Origin: Panagrolaimus kolymaensis
Taxonomy: Eukaryota > Nematoda > Chromadorea > Rhabditida > Panagrolaimidae
Direction: 5' to 3'
DNA length: 64,000 nt
Assembly (NCBI GenBank): GCA_028622995.1
Contig: JAJQJQ010000022.1
Span: 3,348,001-3,412,000 of the forward strand
The notes beneath the pieces were generated by a model. The model ran no database searches. It had not been told where the DNA came from and worked only from the letters and a program-made list of their open reading frames with translations. The translations under genes were made by a program, and so were the position numbers. The number at the start of each line of letters is the position of its first letter. The stretch's first letter is position 1. Shown in pieces: positions 1 to 11,305 of the stretch.

Positions 1-825
1 AAAAATTTAAAATATTGAAAGTTTTTATTTATATATTTTTATTGTTAAATTTTTTTATTTTATTTTATTTGACAAAATATGTTTGGTGGAATGAATCACG
101 GTGGTGGCAGCGCGCTTCCTTAGTTTATTTTTTTTGTGTAATGAAAAAAAGTCTTAATGCCTCCTTTTTTTCCTTTTCTCAGGAAGTCGTCTTAAAGCTT
201 CATGGAATAATTTTGTCATTCCAATCAATTTCTCAAAGCGGTTTTATAAAAAATAAGAAGAAGAAAAAAGAAAGGAGCTAGAGCCAAAGACTTTTTTTAT
301 GCTTTCCTCTTCTTCCTCGAGGGGAAAAAAGAAAATTCACTGACTCAGGGAGAAAAAGGAATACCAGAAATTGAAGGCGCAAGCAAGCAGCCCTCCTTCA
401 TCTTCATTCTCGCCGTCGTCATTGTCGACGGCGTGTTTTTGGCGGGCGCCACTACCTAGCTTGCTATATGTTTTTTGCCTCTTAAAAAAGGAGTCCGTCA
501 TCTCTCTCGTTCATCCATCTTCTTTCACTATTTTCTCTCTTTCTTCCCTCTGGCATGGCAGCAAACAAAAAAGTATTGACGCGGGAGTCCGATGTTGGCA
601 CAGTTTTTTTTCGTTTTCTCCTTTTTAAAAAAAGCACACACGAGTAAAATGCCCGTTTTTCTTTCTTCTTTTTTTCTTTATATTTTTTACTTTTTGCGAG
701 TTTCGATTTTTATTGTTTTCGGGTAAAAAAGAATAATTTTATTGCACTATTGTTTGGACTGAAGCAAAACTTCGCTTTGTATCTTTTTCCTTTTTGAATT
801 CTTTTCCATTTTTTAGGCTTTTACT
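1..825. other. AT-rich intergenic/upstream region
   Basis: I see no convincing coding exon. Open frames here are T-rich and lack splice context. A GC-richer island at about 370-460 carries a perfect 8-bp inverted repeat (CGCCGTCG at 411-418, CGACGGCG at 426-433) with a 7-base loop. The stretch before 826 ends in a T-rich tract plus TTTTTAG at about 816, which looks like a 3' splice or trans-splice acceptor for the next gene. Confidence 0.5.
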
Positions 826-1456
826 ATGGTTAAAATCCACGATGATAATCCCCCAGGGGAAAGGGAAGAAATGCCCCAAGATATTCCTATGGAGCAGGTA
901 CCATCATCCTCAGCGGCTCCATCACTCCCCGTAGCTACAGCAGTAATTCAAAATCCGTAAGTTTTTTAAACTTATTCCGTTCATGGCCGTGAGAATTTAT
1001 GGTTTTATAATAATTTTTTTGCCATTTTTTAAAGCTGGCTTTCTTGCATTTACAAGCATTGATTTTTTAGTCTTTGAGAAAGAAACTTTTCAAACATTCT
1101 GAAAATGGCAGATTTTCTTTTTTTCGCCCATTCTAATGTTTGTCTTTGGCGTTAAATATTTCTTTATTTTTTAAAATGGAAATGAAAGAATTAACCTTCT
1201 CTAAACTCATTTATTCATTTTGTTTTTAAAAAAACATTAAACGCTTGTTTTGCTTCCATTATTTTAGTTTATTTAAGCCAATGTTTTTTTTGTGGAGTAA
1301 ACAATTAAAGCGGATATTTTTGTTTGCTATTTTTAGATTGTTTTTGTCAATTTTTTTTAAAATCTAAGAGCAATAATTGCAAAAGCTTCTTCGAAAGGGC
1401 ACCTTTTTGTTCTTCAAAGAGGAACATTAGTTCGAAAGCCATTAGAGGATATATGA
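826..1456 (+). CDS. small orphan protein (73 aa)
   Basis: Two exons, 826-956 and 1369-1456. The ATG lies ten bases after a TTTTTAG acceptor, so the transcript is probably trans-spliced. The first exon ends at a strong GTAAGT donor. The second is joined in phase after TCTAAG; the alternative acceptor TTTTTAG at about 1336 leads to a quick stop. The product begins MVKIHDDNPPGEREEMPQD and ends GTLVRKPLEDI: an acidic, proline-rich start, a Ser/Ala/Pro middle and a more conserved-looking tail. I see no signal peptide or membrane segment and do not recognise the family. If the TGA at 1454 were spliced out, the gene could be longer. Confidence 0.45.
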
Positions 1457-2353
1457 ACTACAAGGAGAGTAATTCCATAAATAATAATCATATGACCACG
1501 ATTAAGAGTCAGCATGTTTCGTCTATATAACATGGTTCAATTTTATTCTTTCAATATTATCAATGAAAAATAACTTACGCTTTTCTTGTACTTAAAGACG
1601 TTTGATTTAAACCTTTTCTATTATCTTTCAACTATCGAGATAATACTTTTGACCGACAGGAAGAAACAACGGCAGCAATAAGAGTTTTTTTGTTTAACTC
1701 AGACAAAATTAATCACAAAAGCTGATTACTTTTTTAAACACACTCCAGATGTGAAAAATAAAATAAAATAGAGTTGAATGAATTTTGAACGTGAATAAAC
1801 TAATTTCTTTTACTTTTGTCTTTTTAACACCACGACAAATTTACAATTAAAAAAGCAAGAGAAAACCAAGGTTTCTTCTTTCATCAATGTCGTTCATCGT
1901 CTATTAGATATTTAATCGACTTGTCTCTGGCAGTTCCCCACAACTTGCCAGTTCTGAAGAAAATGAAATAAACAAACTAGAAAATTTGTTATTTTGGTTT
2001 ATTAGAGCTTTGAACTCTGTCGGCAATAAATAGCGGTGCTATGAGCTCTCATTTTAACCAGCGCGAATCATCAAACCGTTTTTACGCTTAAGAAATTTTA
2101 TGTTATTTTTGTTGCGAAAGAAAATCAAAAAATGCTTTTTGTTTGTTTCTTTTTTTAAAGTCCAAAACACAAAGGTTCAGTATTTACAAAAGCAATGTCA
2201 TATTTCTTGTTTATAGGCAAAAATTAAGTATGTATATCATTTTCGTTAATCCATTCAAAGTTTATGGAAATGCAAATTTATTAATTATTACAAGAAAAAT
2301 GCGAAAAAATCAAGTAAAATCATATTAGAGATCGAATTAGACGGACTAATAAT
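1457..2353. other. intergenic, nothing recognised
   Basis: AT-rich sequence between the small + strand gene and the 3' end of the SDR gene. The longest open frame (about 2143-2328) is low in complexity and has no family resemblance. Confidence 0.5.
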
Positions 2354-3467
2354 TTACCATTCAATTGGTTTTCGTTCATAAACAAATTCACCATTAGGTG
2401 CATTGGAATTGGTTGCAAGATATACAGGGGTATCTGCACCTTGCTCAATTGTTAATGGGCCTTTGTGACTCGACATATCGGTGTTGACATAACCAGGGCA
2501 GCACTGAAAATTAATCGTAATTTACAAAGTTCTCAAAAACTTTAAATGGATGGCATCGAATGGCGTCAACAATAGCGATATTTTTCATAAAGAAAGCTTA
2601 CAGCATTAATTTTAAGATCCTTATGTTGACGATGTAACAAAAGAGTATAAGCAATTTCAGCTGCTTTAGAAACTCTATATGCGCTTTCAGGGAATCCATT
2701 TTGTTTTCGAGTATCATCTTTGGCACATCTGTAATTATGTTAAAGTAGAATTATATTCATTTTTCAATGGCAGAATTACCGCTTATATTCTTCAACAAAT
2801 TCATCGATATCCTTTTCGGATGAAGCATTCTTAAGTTTTTGAATATGTTTTTCATCATAAATGCCCTTCATAACGCCTGCCTGGCTGCAAACATTAACAA
2901 CTCGTCCACCAGATCGGATTAGAGGAACCAAGCGAGATGAAACTTGTTTGGTTCCATAGTAGTTAATTCCAATGGTGACTTGAGCTTGTTCATCAGCTGA
3001 TTCGGTAGCAGTTTGTTTATATGCAAAACCGGCATTGTTGATTAAAACATCAATGCCATCATGGGTTTTCTTGAGATAATCGGCAAGTTTGTGACATGAA
3101 CTTGCGTCTTCAATGTCAAGTTGATGGAAACGAATTTCGGATTTTTTCTTGTTTCCAAGACTTTTCTCTAATTCCGCGATAGCCGCTTTACCACGAGATT
3201 CATCTCGAGCTAAAAGAATGTTAATCTTAGAATTGATGGAAAATGAAGTGCTCATGCAGTTAATATCAAAATCAAAAGTTTAAGTCCTTAGTTAAAGAGG
3301 AAACATACCAGTCAAATAAATGATAGCATTGTCAACAGTTGAAGCAAGAGTTTCAACAATTCCATAACCAATGCCTAAAGTTGATAAAGGAATTTAAAAA
3401 AAATAATAGTAGGTGTTTGCTAATTACCTTTATTGGCACCAGTAACAACAAAGATTTTTTGAGACAT
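2354..3467 (-). CDS. carbonyl reductase-like short-chain dehydrogenase
   Basis: Five exons on the minus strand: 3467-3428, 3374-3309, 3209-2780, 2728-2602 and 2503-2354, joining in frame to 270 aa. This is close to the roughly 277 aa of animal carbonyl reductase 1. The protein starts MSQKIFVVTGANKG and continues IGYGIVETL, giving the nucleotide-binding TGxxxGIG motif across the first splice. It has the structural motif INNAG, a Ser in the VNVCSQAG strand and the catalytic YxxxK as YRVSK. It should be a cytosolic NADPH-dependent reductase of carbonyl compounds; the physiological substrate cannot be read from sequence. The ATG at 3255 is not the start: it lies in the second intron, just before the acceptor at 3210. 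Confidence 0.9.
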
Positions 3468-4323
3468 GATTAGCAAATTTTTTCTAAAAAAGTAGTTTTT
3501 AACATATTTCCAATCTTTTCAAATTATTTGCAATGAATCAAAAAGGGTATTTGCGAACATAATGCAATCAATCATTTTATGTATGTTCAAAAAGAAGTAA
3601 TAAACAATGTGAGAAAATGCAACTTTTGCAATGGGGTTTAAATACCAAAGAGTCTACAATTAACTACAGGCACAAAATGTGCACAGAATAATTCTTCAGC
3701 AAAATAAAAACACTACGTTTTTTGATGACAAACAAAGCAATGCGGCCTGTTTGTCCTGTTCGAATTGAGGCGGACTTTCACTATTATTTTTTTTTTGTCA
3801 TCAGCACAAAATATAACTCTCAAAATTCAATATTTTTTTGGAAAGTTACATAAAAAACTTATAGAACAAACTAAAGAAACCTTTACTAAAAATTATTGTG
3901 CAAAAAAATGAAACCCATCAATTTTTCGCTATCTTTATATAAAAAACCAAACCTACAAATCAATATTTTTGTTTCCTTTTTTTCTGCCAGCATTTGCGCT
4001 TTTTTTGTTGTTTAAAATGGGATATTGAACTTGTTTTGTTTATCTTCTTTTTTATTTTTTGGATTCATTTAAAAGACTTTGAAAACTTGAGAAAATCCAA
4101 AGTGTAAAGTCAAAGACACATACATACATATATATTTAATTCAGGTTTTTTCCCACGCTAAAAGAATGATAAAAACTTTAACAAATATTTTATATCCGCT
4201 AAAGATGAAGAAAAATAATGAGAAAATGAAAGTTATTCGGGTCATTATTATTGACCACTTCCTTACTTATTATCAAAAAAATCAAAATCAAAGTCACGGC
4301 TCTTAAAAAAATATTATCCTTGA
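3468..4323. other. intergenic between divergent genes
   Basis: About 0.86 kb between the SDR start (minus) and the glycosyltransferase start (plus), so it should hold both promoters. It is AT-rich, with a short TACATACATATATA run near 4120. I see no further gene. Confidence 0.5.
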
Positions 4324-5648
4324 ATGCTTCGATATTGTTTATGTTTCTTTACTTTGTTAAGCCTTGTTATTGCTTTTTTCATTTTTATTCAAAATATTTT
4401 TGATAAGCATAATAATGCCTCACCACTATCTTCATCTTTGATTGTTTCACAAAAAATAGAGTGAGATTAAATTGAACTTTTGATTTTTATTGTTAAAGAA
4501 TTTTGTTGCAGTTCATCGTGCATTTTAGCAAATGTAATTAAACGAAGAGATGATAATCCGGATAGGATAACCTTGGTTTTTCATTCTTCAAGTGATCGAG
4601 TGGATGATGAACTCATTGAACAAGTTGAAAATTGGAATGCTCCTATTTCTTTGGCGGTGGCTTTTTACAATCAAGAAATGATTGAAAAAATTGGATGCAT
4701 TTCAACTTTTTTAAGGAATCTCAAAACTAAAAATTCCAAAGTTGATGAATTTCTTTCAGTTCATTATCTCATTGAAAAACCTCAAATTGATTGTGGCCGG
4801 TTAGCTCTTAAAGCTGTTGAAGCTTGTTCGAATCCTTCTTTGGAAAAGTCAGAATTAACAGAAAAAGAGCTTGCATCAAAGTTTTTGAATTATCCAATCA
4901 ACAAAGCTCGAAATGTTGGAAGACGCTTTGTTTCAACAAAATTTATTCTAATCGCCGATCTTGGACATTATTTTTCATTTAATTTTGAACCAAAAATGAG
5001 TGCTTTAGCGAATTCATATTTGGATAAAAATCCAAAAACCGCCCTCGTTTACCGTATTTTTGAAACAAAAGAAAATGCAACCCAACCAAAAACAAAAAAT
5101 GATTTAAAGCAACTCATGAAAGCAAAAGAAGCATTCGAATTTCATCGGGCAATTTCAAGCGATCATGCAATTCAACGATTGGATGAATGGTTTAATAATC
5201 CCGAATCTCTCGAAACAAAAACAACGATCCAATTTTTCAAAAAATATACTTCGCCTCGATGGGAACCTCAATTTGTTTCTCTTCCAACTATTCCTTTATT
5301 TGATACAAATTTTCGTTACCCTCGAAGAGATAATACTGTTTTGGTAAATACAATTTTAAAATTAAAAATTTATTCAAAACGAAAATATAAAAATATTTAA
5401 ATTTACAGAGATGGGAAATGTGTCGAGCTGATTATCAATTTGCCATAGTTCATGATGTTTTCGCATATCATAAAGGTCTCAAAAATCATCATGAATTTAA
5501 TTTGCTTAATACAATAAGGATGAGACTTGGAAAATCAACTGAGGATGCACTTGAAAAATTTACTGATAGAATGGATTTACAATATCCAAATACTTTTGAT
5601 AAATGTCCATTATTGAAAACGAGAGCGAAGAAGGAAGCCATAGTTTGA
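4324..5648 (+). CDS. GT49/B4GAT1-like type II glycosyltransferase
   Basis: Three exons, 4324-4460, 4512-5343 and 5409-5648, encode 402 aa. I chose ATG 4324 because that exon supplies a type II signal anchor (short N-terminus, then a hydrophobic run at residues 5-25) and splices in phase through GTGAGA. The lumenal part resembles the LARGE C-terminal / B4GAT1 family (glycosyltransferase 49): HSSSDR, ENWNAPISLAV, KARNVGRR, NFEPKM, LVYRIFE, EAFEFHR, WEPQFVS, RDNTVLRWEMCR, then VHDVFAYHKGLK. Family members transfer glucuronic acid or related sugars in the Golgi. The expected metal-binding DxD reads D195-L-G here, so activity is uncertain. The family is clear; the exact nematode orthologue is not. 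Confidence 0.87.
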
Positions 5649-6233
5649 AAAATATTATCATTAGATTTTAAAGAATTTTGTCTTCGTTTTTGAAAAAATA
5701 AATTAAATTCATCCGAAATTTGAATTAATTTAAAAGCAGCATACAAAGTGGCAAATTTAAGTTCATCTTTTGGTAATTGCGGCATTTTTTTAAAAATAAC
5801 CAAATGAATAACATTGACAAGTTAAGAATGAATTCTTTTTGATTTGCCGTGTTCGTAAACACCGTGGTTGACCTTACAAAAAAATGATTTATTGCTGCTT
5901 ATCAGTTGTTTTTGTGTTTCGCAACTTCCGGCGGCATTCATGCCTTTGATGGGTTTGTTTACATAATTATGCAAAACTACTATCTCGTAACAATTAATTT
6001 TTTTAGTGGAATTTTTTTTGTCATCTAAATACAAGCTTTGGAAATAAAAGTAGGAAAATTAAAAAAAATTTTCCATAAATAATTGTGTTAATAAAATTGA
6101 AGAAAAATATCCAAAGCCGCCTGCTTTTAGTGACAATTATATTTTTAAAAAAATACTAAACACCTTATACTAAAAATAAAATTTTCATAAAAACAAATAT
6201 GGTTAAAAATTAAAAATTCTTAAAGAATAAATT
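5649..6233. other. intergenic between convergent genes
   Basis: Contains the 3' ends of the GT49-like gene (+) and the ankyrin gene (-). A 70-codon minus frame at 5822-6034 is not low-complexity but has no start context, splice partner or recognisable family, so it is not called. Confidence 0.45.
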
Positions 6234-9200
6234 TTATATATTATAATCATGTTGTTCTATTGGCATCGCTTTATAACTTCTTGCACGACCCTCACTTGAC
6301 TGTCCGCGAGATCGAAGATTTCGAAGTGGTTTCATAATTGATTCTGACATTGGTGTTAAACCAGAAGATTTATCACCCGAAAGTTTTTTAACAACTTCAG
6401 GCCCATTAAATTCCGGCGGAATGCAAACGCTATTATCTTCTCCATCGGTATCTGTATAATGATGATGAGCAATGGTAAGGCGTTTACTCGAAGTTGAAGT
6501 TGGATCATTTGAATATTCTTTATCACTTCCATCATAAACATCATATTGATCTGATGGCATTGAAGTGAAATGAACTTGAGTGGTTGTAATTGAAGTACGT
6601 TTTGAAGGTCTTGAAGGATCTTCCTTAAAAAATACCTTTATGAATTTAAGAAATTTTAATTTGCCTTTTTCGAGCTATGAAATGTTTTGAAACGTATGTA
6701 GTTTTCTTTTAAAAGCTTTTTTGGATCTAAGTTTTTATGTTGCCTTTTAGAAGTATATGGAATAAAAAAACTTTTTCTTCTTTTCTATCGATGTAAACAA
6801 TTTTTTGTAACAAAAAAATCATACACATCGTTAAATTAAAGTTTGACTTAATTTTGAAATGCCATGTTTATTTTTTTAAGCTTTGCAAATAAAAATTAAT
6901 GATAGCTTTTTTTTATTTAGAAAGGTTAAGGCAAAGTTTTTATGGGCTTGTGAAAAAATGGCTGTAATGTAAAGCCGCGTGTTTCTTCGAGACATTTTGG
7001 TTGTCTGTTTTAAGTTGATAAGTGTCTGGTAAATGACAACTTTTAGTCGGTGAGTGGTAACTTAATAAAAGAAAAAACCGAAGTTTGGCTTTATAAAAGT
7101 TGACTTTGCCCTTTTTTGTTTAATACAAACAAGTATACCTCCTAAGGGAAAAAAAAAGACTATTCATTCTACCAAGTTTTATGATCATCAAAAGTTTTAG
7201 GAAATAAAAAAAAAGATTTTGAAAATTATGATGAACAGCAAAGTCATGACGTAAAAAAGGTAACGGGGGATTTTTTTTTATTATTGAACATTGCTATTTT
7301 TAAACTTTCTTTTTTTACGTTCCAAAGGTGGCATTTATCACCCAAAATATTTTTAACCTCTTTATCAACAAAGAAAAAATGGCGAGGCAGTGAAAACTTT
7401 TGAAAGCTCTTTTGGCTTTTTTTGTGACGTCGTCGATGTAACCAAAATAAAATATATTATAATTTGCTTTTTTTTCTTTTTAAACGACATAATTAAACTC
7501 CGCATTTTTTATTTAAATAAAGAAACTTACTCTTCGGCCGCTCATAAGAGAACGAAATTTACAACCCAATGAATTCATTATTCCTGAATTTGGAAGTGCG
7601 CTGGGTGTAAAATCAATTATTTCATGTTCAAATGTAAAACTATCCGAGTGTCTAAAAATGAAATCATAAAGCTTGGAAAAATAAATAATTAACGAACAAA
7701 TTTTTTATTGTTGGAGTTTTTTCAGTTGAAGCCACCGCTGGTTTTTCTTCGGATTCCGTCAAACTTGAACGCTTTTGATAACTTGGCGATTGAAGCTCGG
7801 TTAAACTTTTAACAAGGGCATCGTGAATTTCTCTTTGATTGTTTTTAAACTAAAAAAAAGTTTGCTCGGTTACTTAAAAAAAGAGAGTGGTAGAAAATGT
7901 GAAAAGTTTGTGCTTTCAAACTTTACAAATAATTAAATGAATTATGTTGTTTTTGTAGCATTAAAATTGGAAAAGCACAATACCATATAAAGATTTTTTG
8001 TTTTAACATTATTTATAACACGTTTTTTGAGAAAGTGGAGCTTGGTCCCGGACAGGTTAGTGACTTTTGTAATTCTACTTACGAAACTTCACCCCTAGGG
8101 TCAATTTGGGCCAAAAATCACGAATTTCAACTCCATTTGTGCGGATGATATGTTTAATCTCGAAATACGGTCATTTTCGCGTTGGGACCCGGCATAATTT
8201 TTTAAGACCAATATATAAAAAAATTTCTTCTATTATCGTTTTTTCCACATAAAATTGAGTCTTTTTCGTATTGACATCAAAAATTGCTGTCCATATAAAT
8301 CCCTCTATTAGGTTACATTAAAGTTAAAAATGTGTAAAAGTTTACATAAATCTTCATTTTTGAGTGGCAGTTTACATCCCAGGAGAAGATATGGCTTCCA
8401 TATTCGGATTCTCCATGAAATTTTACCCCTAGGCGTAAAGAAACATAAAAAAAAATCGGTACCCCCGATATTCAACTACTTCACTAAAGATGCAAGATCT
8501 TGATAAACCATATATCGATAGTTATAAGGAAACATATCAAATTCATTTAGTTTTTTAGGAAATGGAGTCATAAAAATTTAAAATAATGAAAATAAAAATT
8601 TTGGGTAACATTAGAATCAATTTTCTTCCTTGTCTATCTCTGTGGATGTAGCTATATCAACCATTAATGGTATATCGGGTGTATTTGGTGTCACAAAAAA
8701 AATCAAAATCTCAAAAATCCACATTTTTGACTTAGAATCATTTTTTCTACACTAATTTTTGGTCGTAGAAACCGAATTTGATAACAGAAAACATCCATGT
8801 TTTGATAGTTTTTGAGATATGGATTTTTTGAAATATTCAAATTTTCACTACCACCAAAACTTTTTTTAAGCTTTTCGTACATAGAAAATATTATCAAATT
8901 CGATTTCTACGACCCAAAATTAGTGTAGAAAAAATGATTCTAAGTCAAAAATGTGGATTTTTGAGATTTTGATTTTTTTTGTGACACCAAATACACCCGA
9001 TATACCATTAATGGTTGATATAGCTACATCCACAGAGATACACAAGGAAGAAAATTGATTCTAATGTTACCCAAAATTTTTATTTTCATTATTTTAAATT
9101 TTTATGACTCCATTTCCTAAAAAACTAAATGAATTTAATATGTTTCCTTGTAACTATCGATATATGGTTTATCAAGATCTTGCATCTTTAGTGAAGTAGT

Positions 9201-11305
9201 TGAATATCGGGGGTACCGATTTTTTTTTATGTTTCTTTACGCCTAGGGGTAAAATTTCATGGAGAATCCGAATATGGAAGCCATATCTTCTCCTGGGATG
9301 TAAACTGCCACTCAAAAATGAAGATTTATGTAAACTTTTACACATTTTTAACTTTAATGTAACCTAATAGAGGGATTTATATGGACAGCAATTTTTGATG
9401 TCAATACGAAAAAGACTCAATTTTATGTGGAAAAAACGATAATAGAAGAAATTTTTTTATATATTGGTCCTAAAAAATTATGCCGGGTCCCAACGCGAAA
9501 ATGACCGTATTTCGAGATTAAACATATCATCCGCACAAATGGAGTTGAAATTCGTGATTTTTGGCCCAAATTGACCCTAGGGGTGAAGTTTCGTAAGCAC
9601 AAATACAAAAGTCACTAACCTGTCCGAATTCATGCTCAAAAAGCTCCACTTTCTCAAAAAATCTGTTTTATATGCAAAAACTAAGGAATGGCTACAATGT
9701 GCAAGAAAAAAAAGATATGTAAGACAGCAGTAGATAAATGATACAGAAATTTTAGATCGATTTTTATATTTTTTTTGCTTTAGGTCTTGCTCCAGCCTTT
9801 CCAAATAACATACAATATTACTCTATGAGAGAAAAAACAAACCTGAAGAGTATCATCAATTTCAGGTTCAACGTCGCTTGTACTCGCTGAACAAACAGCT
9901 TCTTCCGATTTGGGGCGATGCATTTCAATTCTTTTTGGTGAAGATTTAAAACTTTCTGTTGATTTATATTTTAAAAACTAAAATCAATTTATTATTATTT
10001 CTTTAAAATAAAATCAGTTTAATATCCAAAGTTAAATAAGTAACACTATGTTGCTCAAGGGCGAAAGCAATAAAAACTCAAGTACGCATTTATGGAAAAA
10101 AGTAAAACATTAAACAAGCAGAAACTAAAGCTCCTCCTACATAAAGCCTTTTTTTCTTCTTTTTTTTACTTGGGTTATGTTTTGAAGTTATTTTAAATAA
10201 GCAGGTAAAAAAACATAATATCAAATGAGTCTTCCTTTTCTCTATCTTTTTTTCCCTAGGCAACGGCCGTCATCAATGCCGGGAAATAATGGAAAAAGGA
10301 GAAGAAAAAAAAAGAAGCGTCATTTTTTGTTGCAATTTTTAATGCTTTATTTTTTTTATCTAAAGGAGATGAAGAACAAAAAAAGTTTAAAAAACGTCAA
10401 AATTGTTGTTTAATTATTATCTTTTTGTATAAAAAAAGTTTATAAATTATAAAATAAAATAAATCTTTTTTAAATTTTCTTTGTATGTTTCCTGCTTTAT
10501 TTTTATTTTGCGTCATCACTCAAAATCGCTCGTCTTTGTTCTAAGTTTTTTTAAACATAGTTATTAAAAATACTAAATGGGTGTTTTTAACAGTTTTAAT
10601 GTACTTTTAATAAAATTCTAATCAAATGTTATGTACATATGTGAATGATTGATACTATGAATGTCTCAGATAAAGTCTGACAATTCTGTCTACGACAAAT
10701 TATTTTAACATTGTGTTTTTTTGTTTCAAGCTTTGTTTTTTTAAGAAAATGTTTTAGGAGATGAAAAAAAAAATTATGAGAAAAAAATTTAACTGGGGAG
10801 CTATTGTGCTTACCTTTCTAGTTTTTCGAAGTGATTGCTTTTTTTCTTTATCTGTAGCATCTTCAATAATTCGAAGCAATGCAACATTTTTACCTCTAAG
10901 AGCAAGGCCATACGCATCTTCGTCATCCGAATTAACTATTTTAAGAACCTAAAAAAAGAATTTTAAAAAAAGAACAAAATTTGTAGTCAAAAGGAAAGTT
11001 TTGAAAAAGTAACAAAAAATGGGAACTTTTTATTTCCTGTTTACCAATAAATAATTATAATTTTTAAGTTTCTTATTTTTTTCTTTAAAATTTGCTGCAC
11101 ACTCACTTACTTCCGAAAGCTTATTCAAATTCATGGCTCTTTCAACAATGAATTTTACGACCTCTTCTTTGTTATCACGAATTCCAATCATCAAAGCTGA
11201 ATTGCCTGAACCATCCGTAGCTAAAATATCTATCCATCGAAGTTCTTCTGGAATTGATTTAGTTGGAGTTGAAGTTTCTTTAGTTTTGGAAGAAGACCCG
11301 CTCAT
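6234..11305 (-). CDS. ankyrin-repeat-type protein, function unknown
   Basis: Six in-frame exons: 11305-11111, 10948-10814, 9977-9843, 7849-7698, 7651-7531 and 6623-6234, giving 375 aa. The start follows an acceptor (TTTTTTTGCAG) by about 20 bases. Residues about 30-105 look like one or two ankyrin repeats (GNSALMIGIRDNKEEVVKFI; DAYGLALRGKNVALLRIIE), then a basic KKQSLRKTRK stretch. The rest is Ser/Thr/Glu-rich and probably disordered, with a Ser-rich, Arg-containing tail (LRNLRSRGQSSEGRARS). There is no signal peptide or membrane segment. Exon 4 uses an unusual GTTCGT donor, chosen because it alone keeps phase. Intron 3 (7850-9842) is 2 kb and holds a foldback element. I do not recognise an orthologue. 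Confidence 0.75.
8023..9661. repeat. 1.64-kb foldback (long inverted repeat) element
   Basis: Two arms of about 765 bases (8023-8785 and about 8890-9661) are near-perfect reverse complements around a spacer of roughly 105 bases. Landmarks present in both orientations include CACCCCTAGGGTCAATTTGG, GTTGGGACCCGGCATAA, ATTAATGGTATATCGGGTG and CTACACTAATTTT. I compared long stretches by eye and found only scattered substitutions, plus a short extra segment in the right arm near 9630-9645. Neither arm encodes a transposase. The structure fits a non-autonomous foldback DNA transposon or very long-armed MITE. I could not define a clean target-site duplication, so the ends are uncertain by about 10-15 bases. 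It lies entirely within intron 3 of the ankyrin-type gene. Confidence 0.92.

Noticed and set aside
5822..6034. Minus-strand 70-codon open frame of fairly normal complexity
   Set aside because: No splice partners, no recognisable motif and a position in the 3' zone between two convergent genes; likely non-coding.
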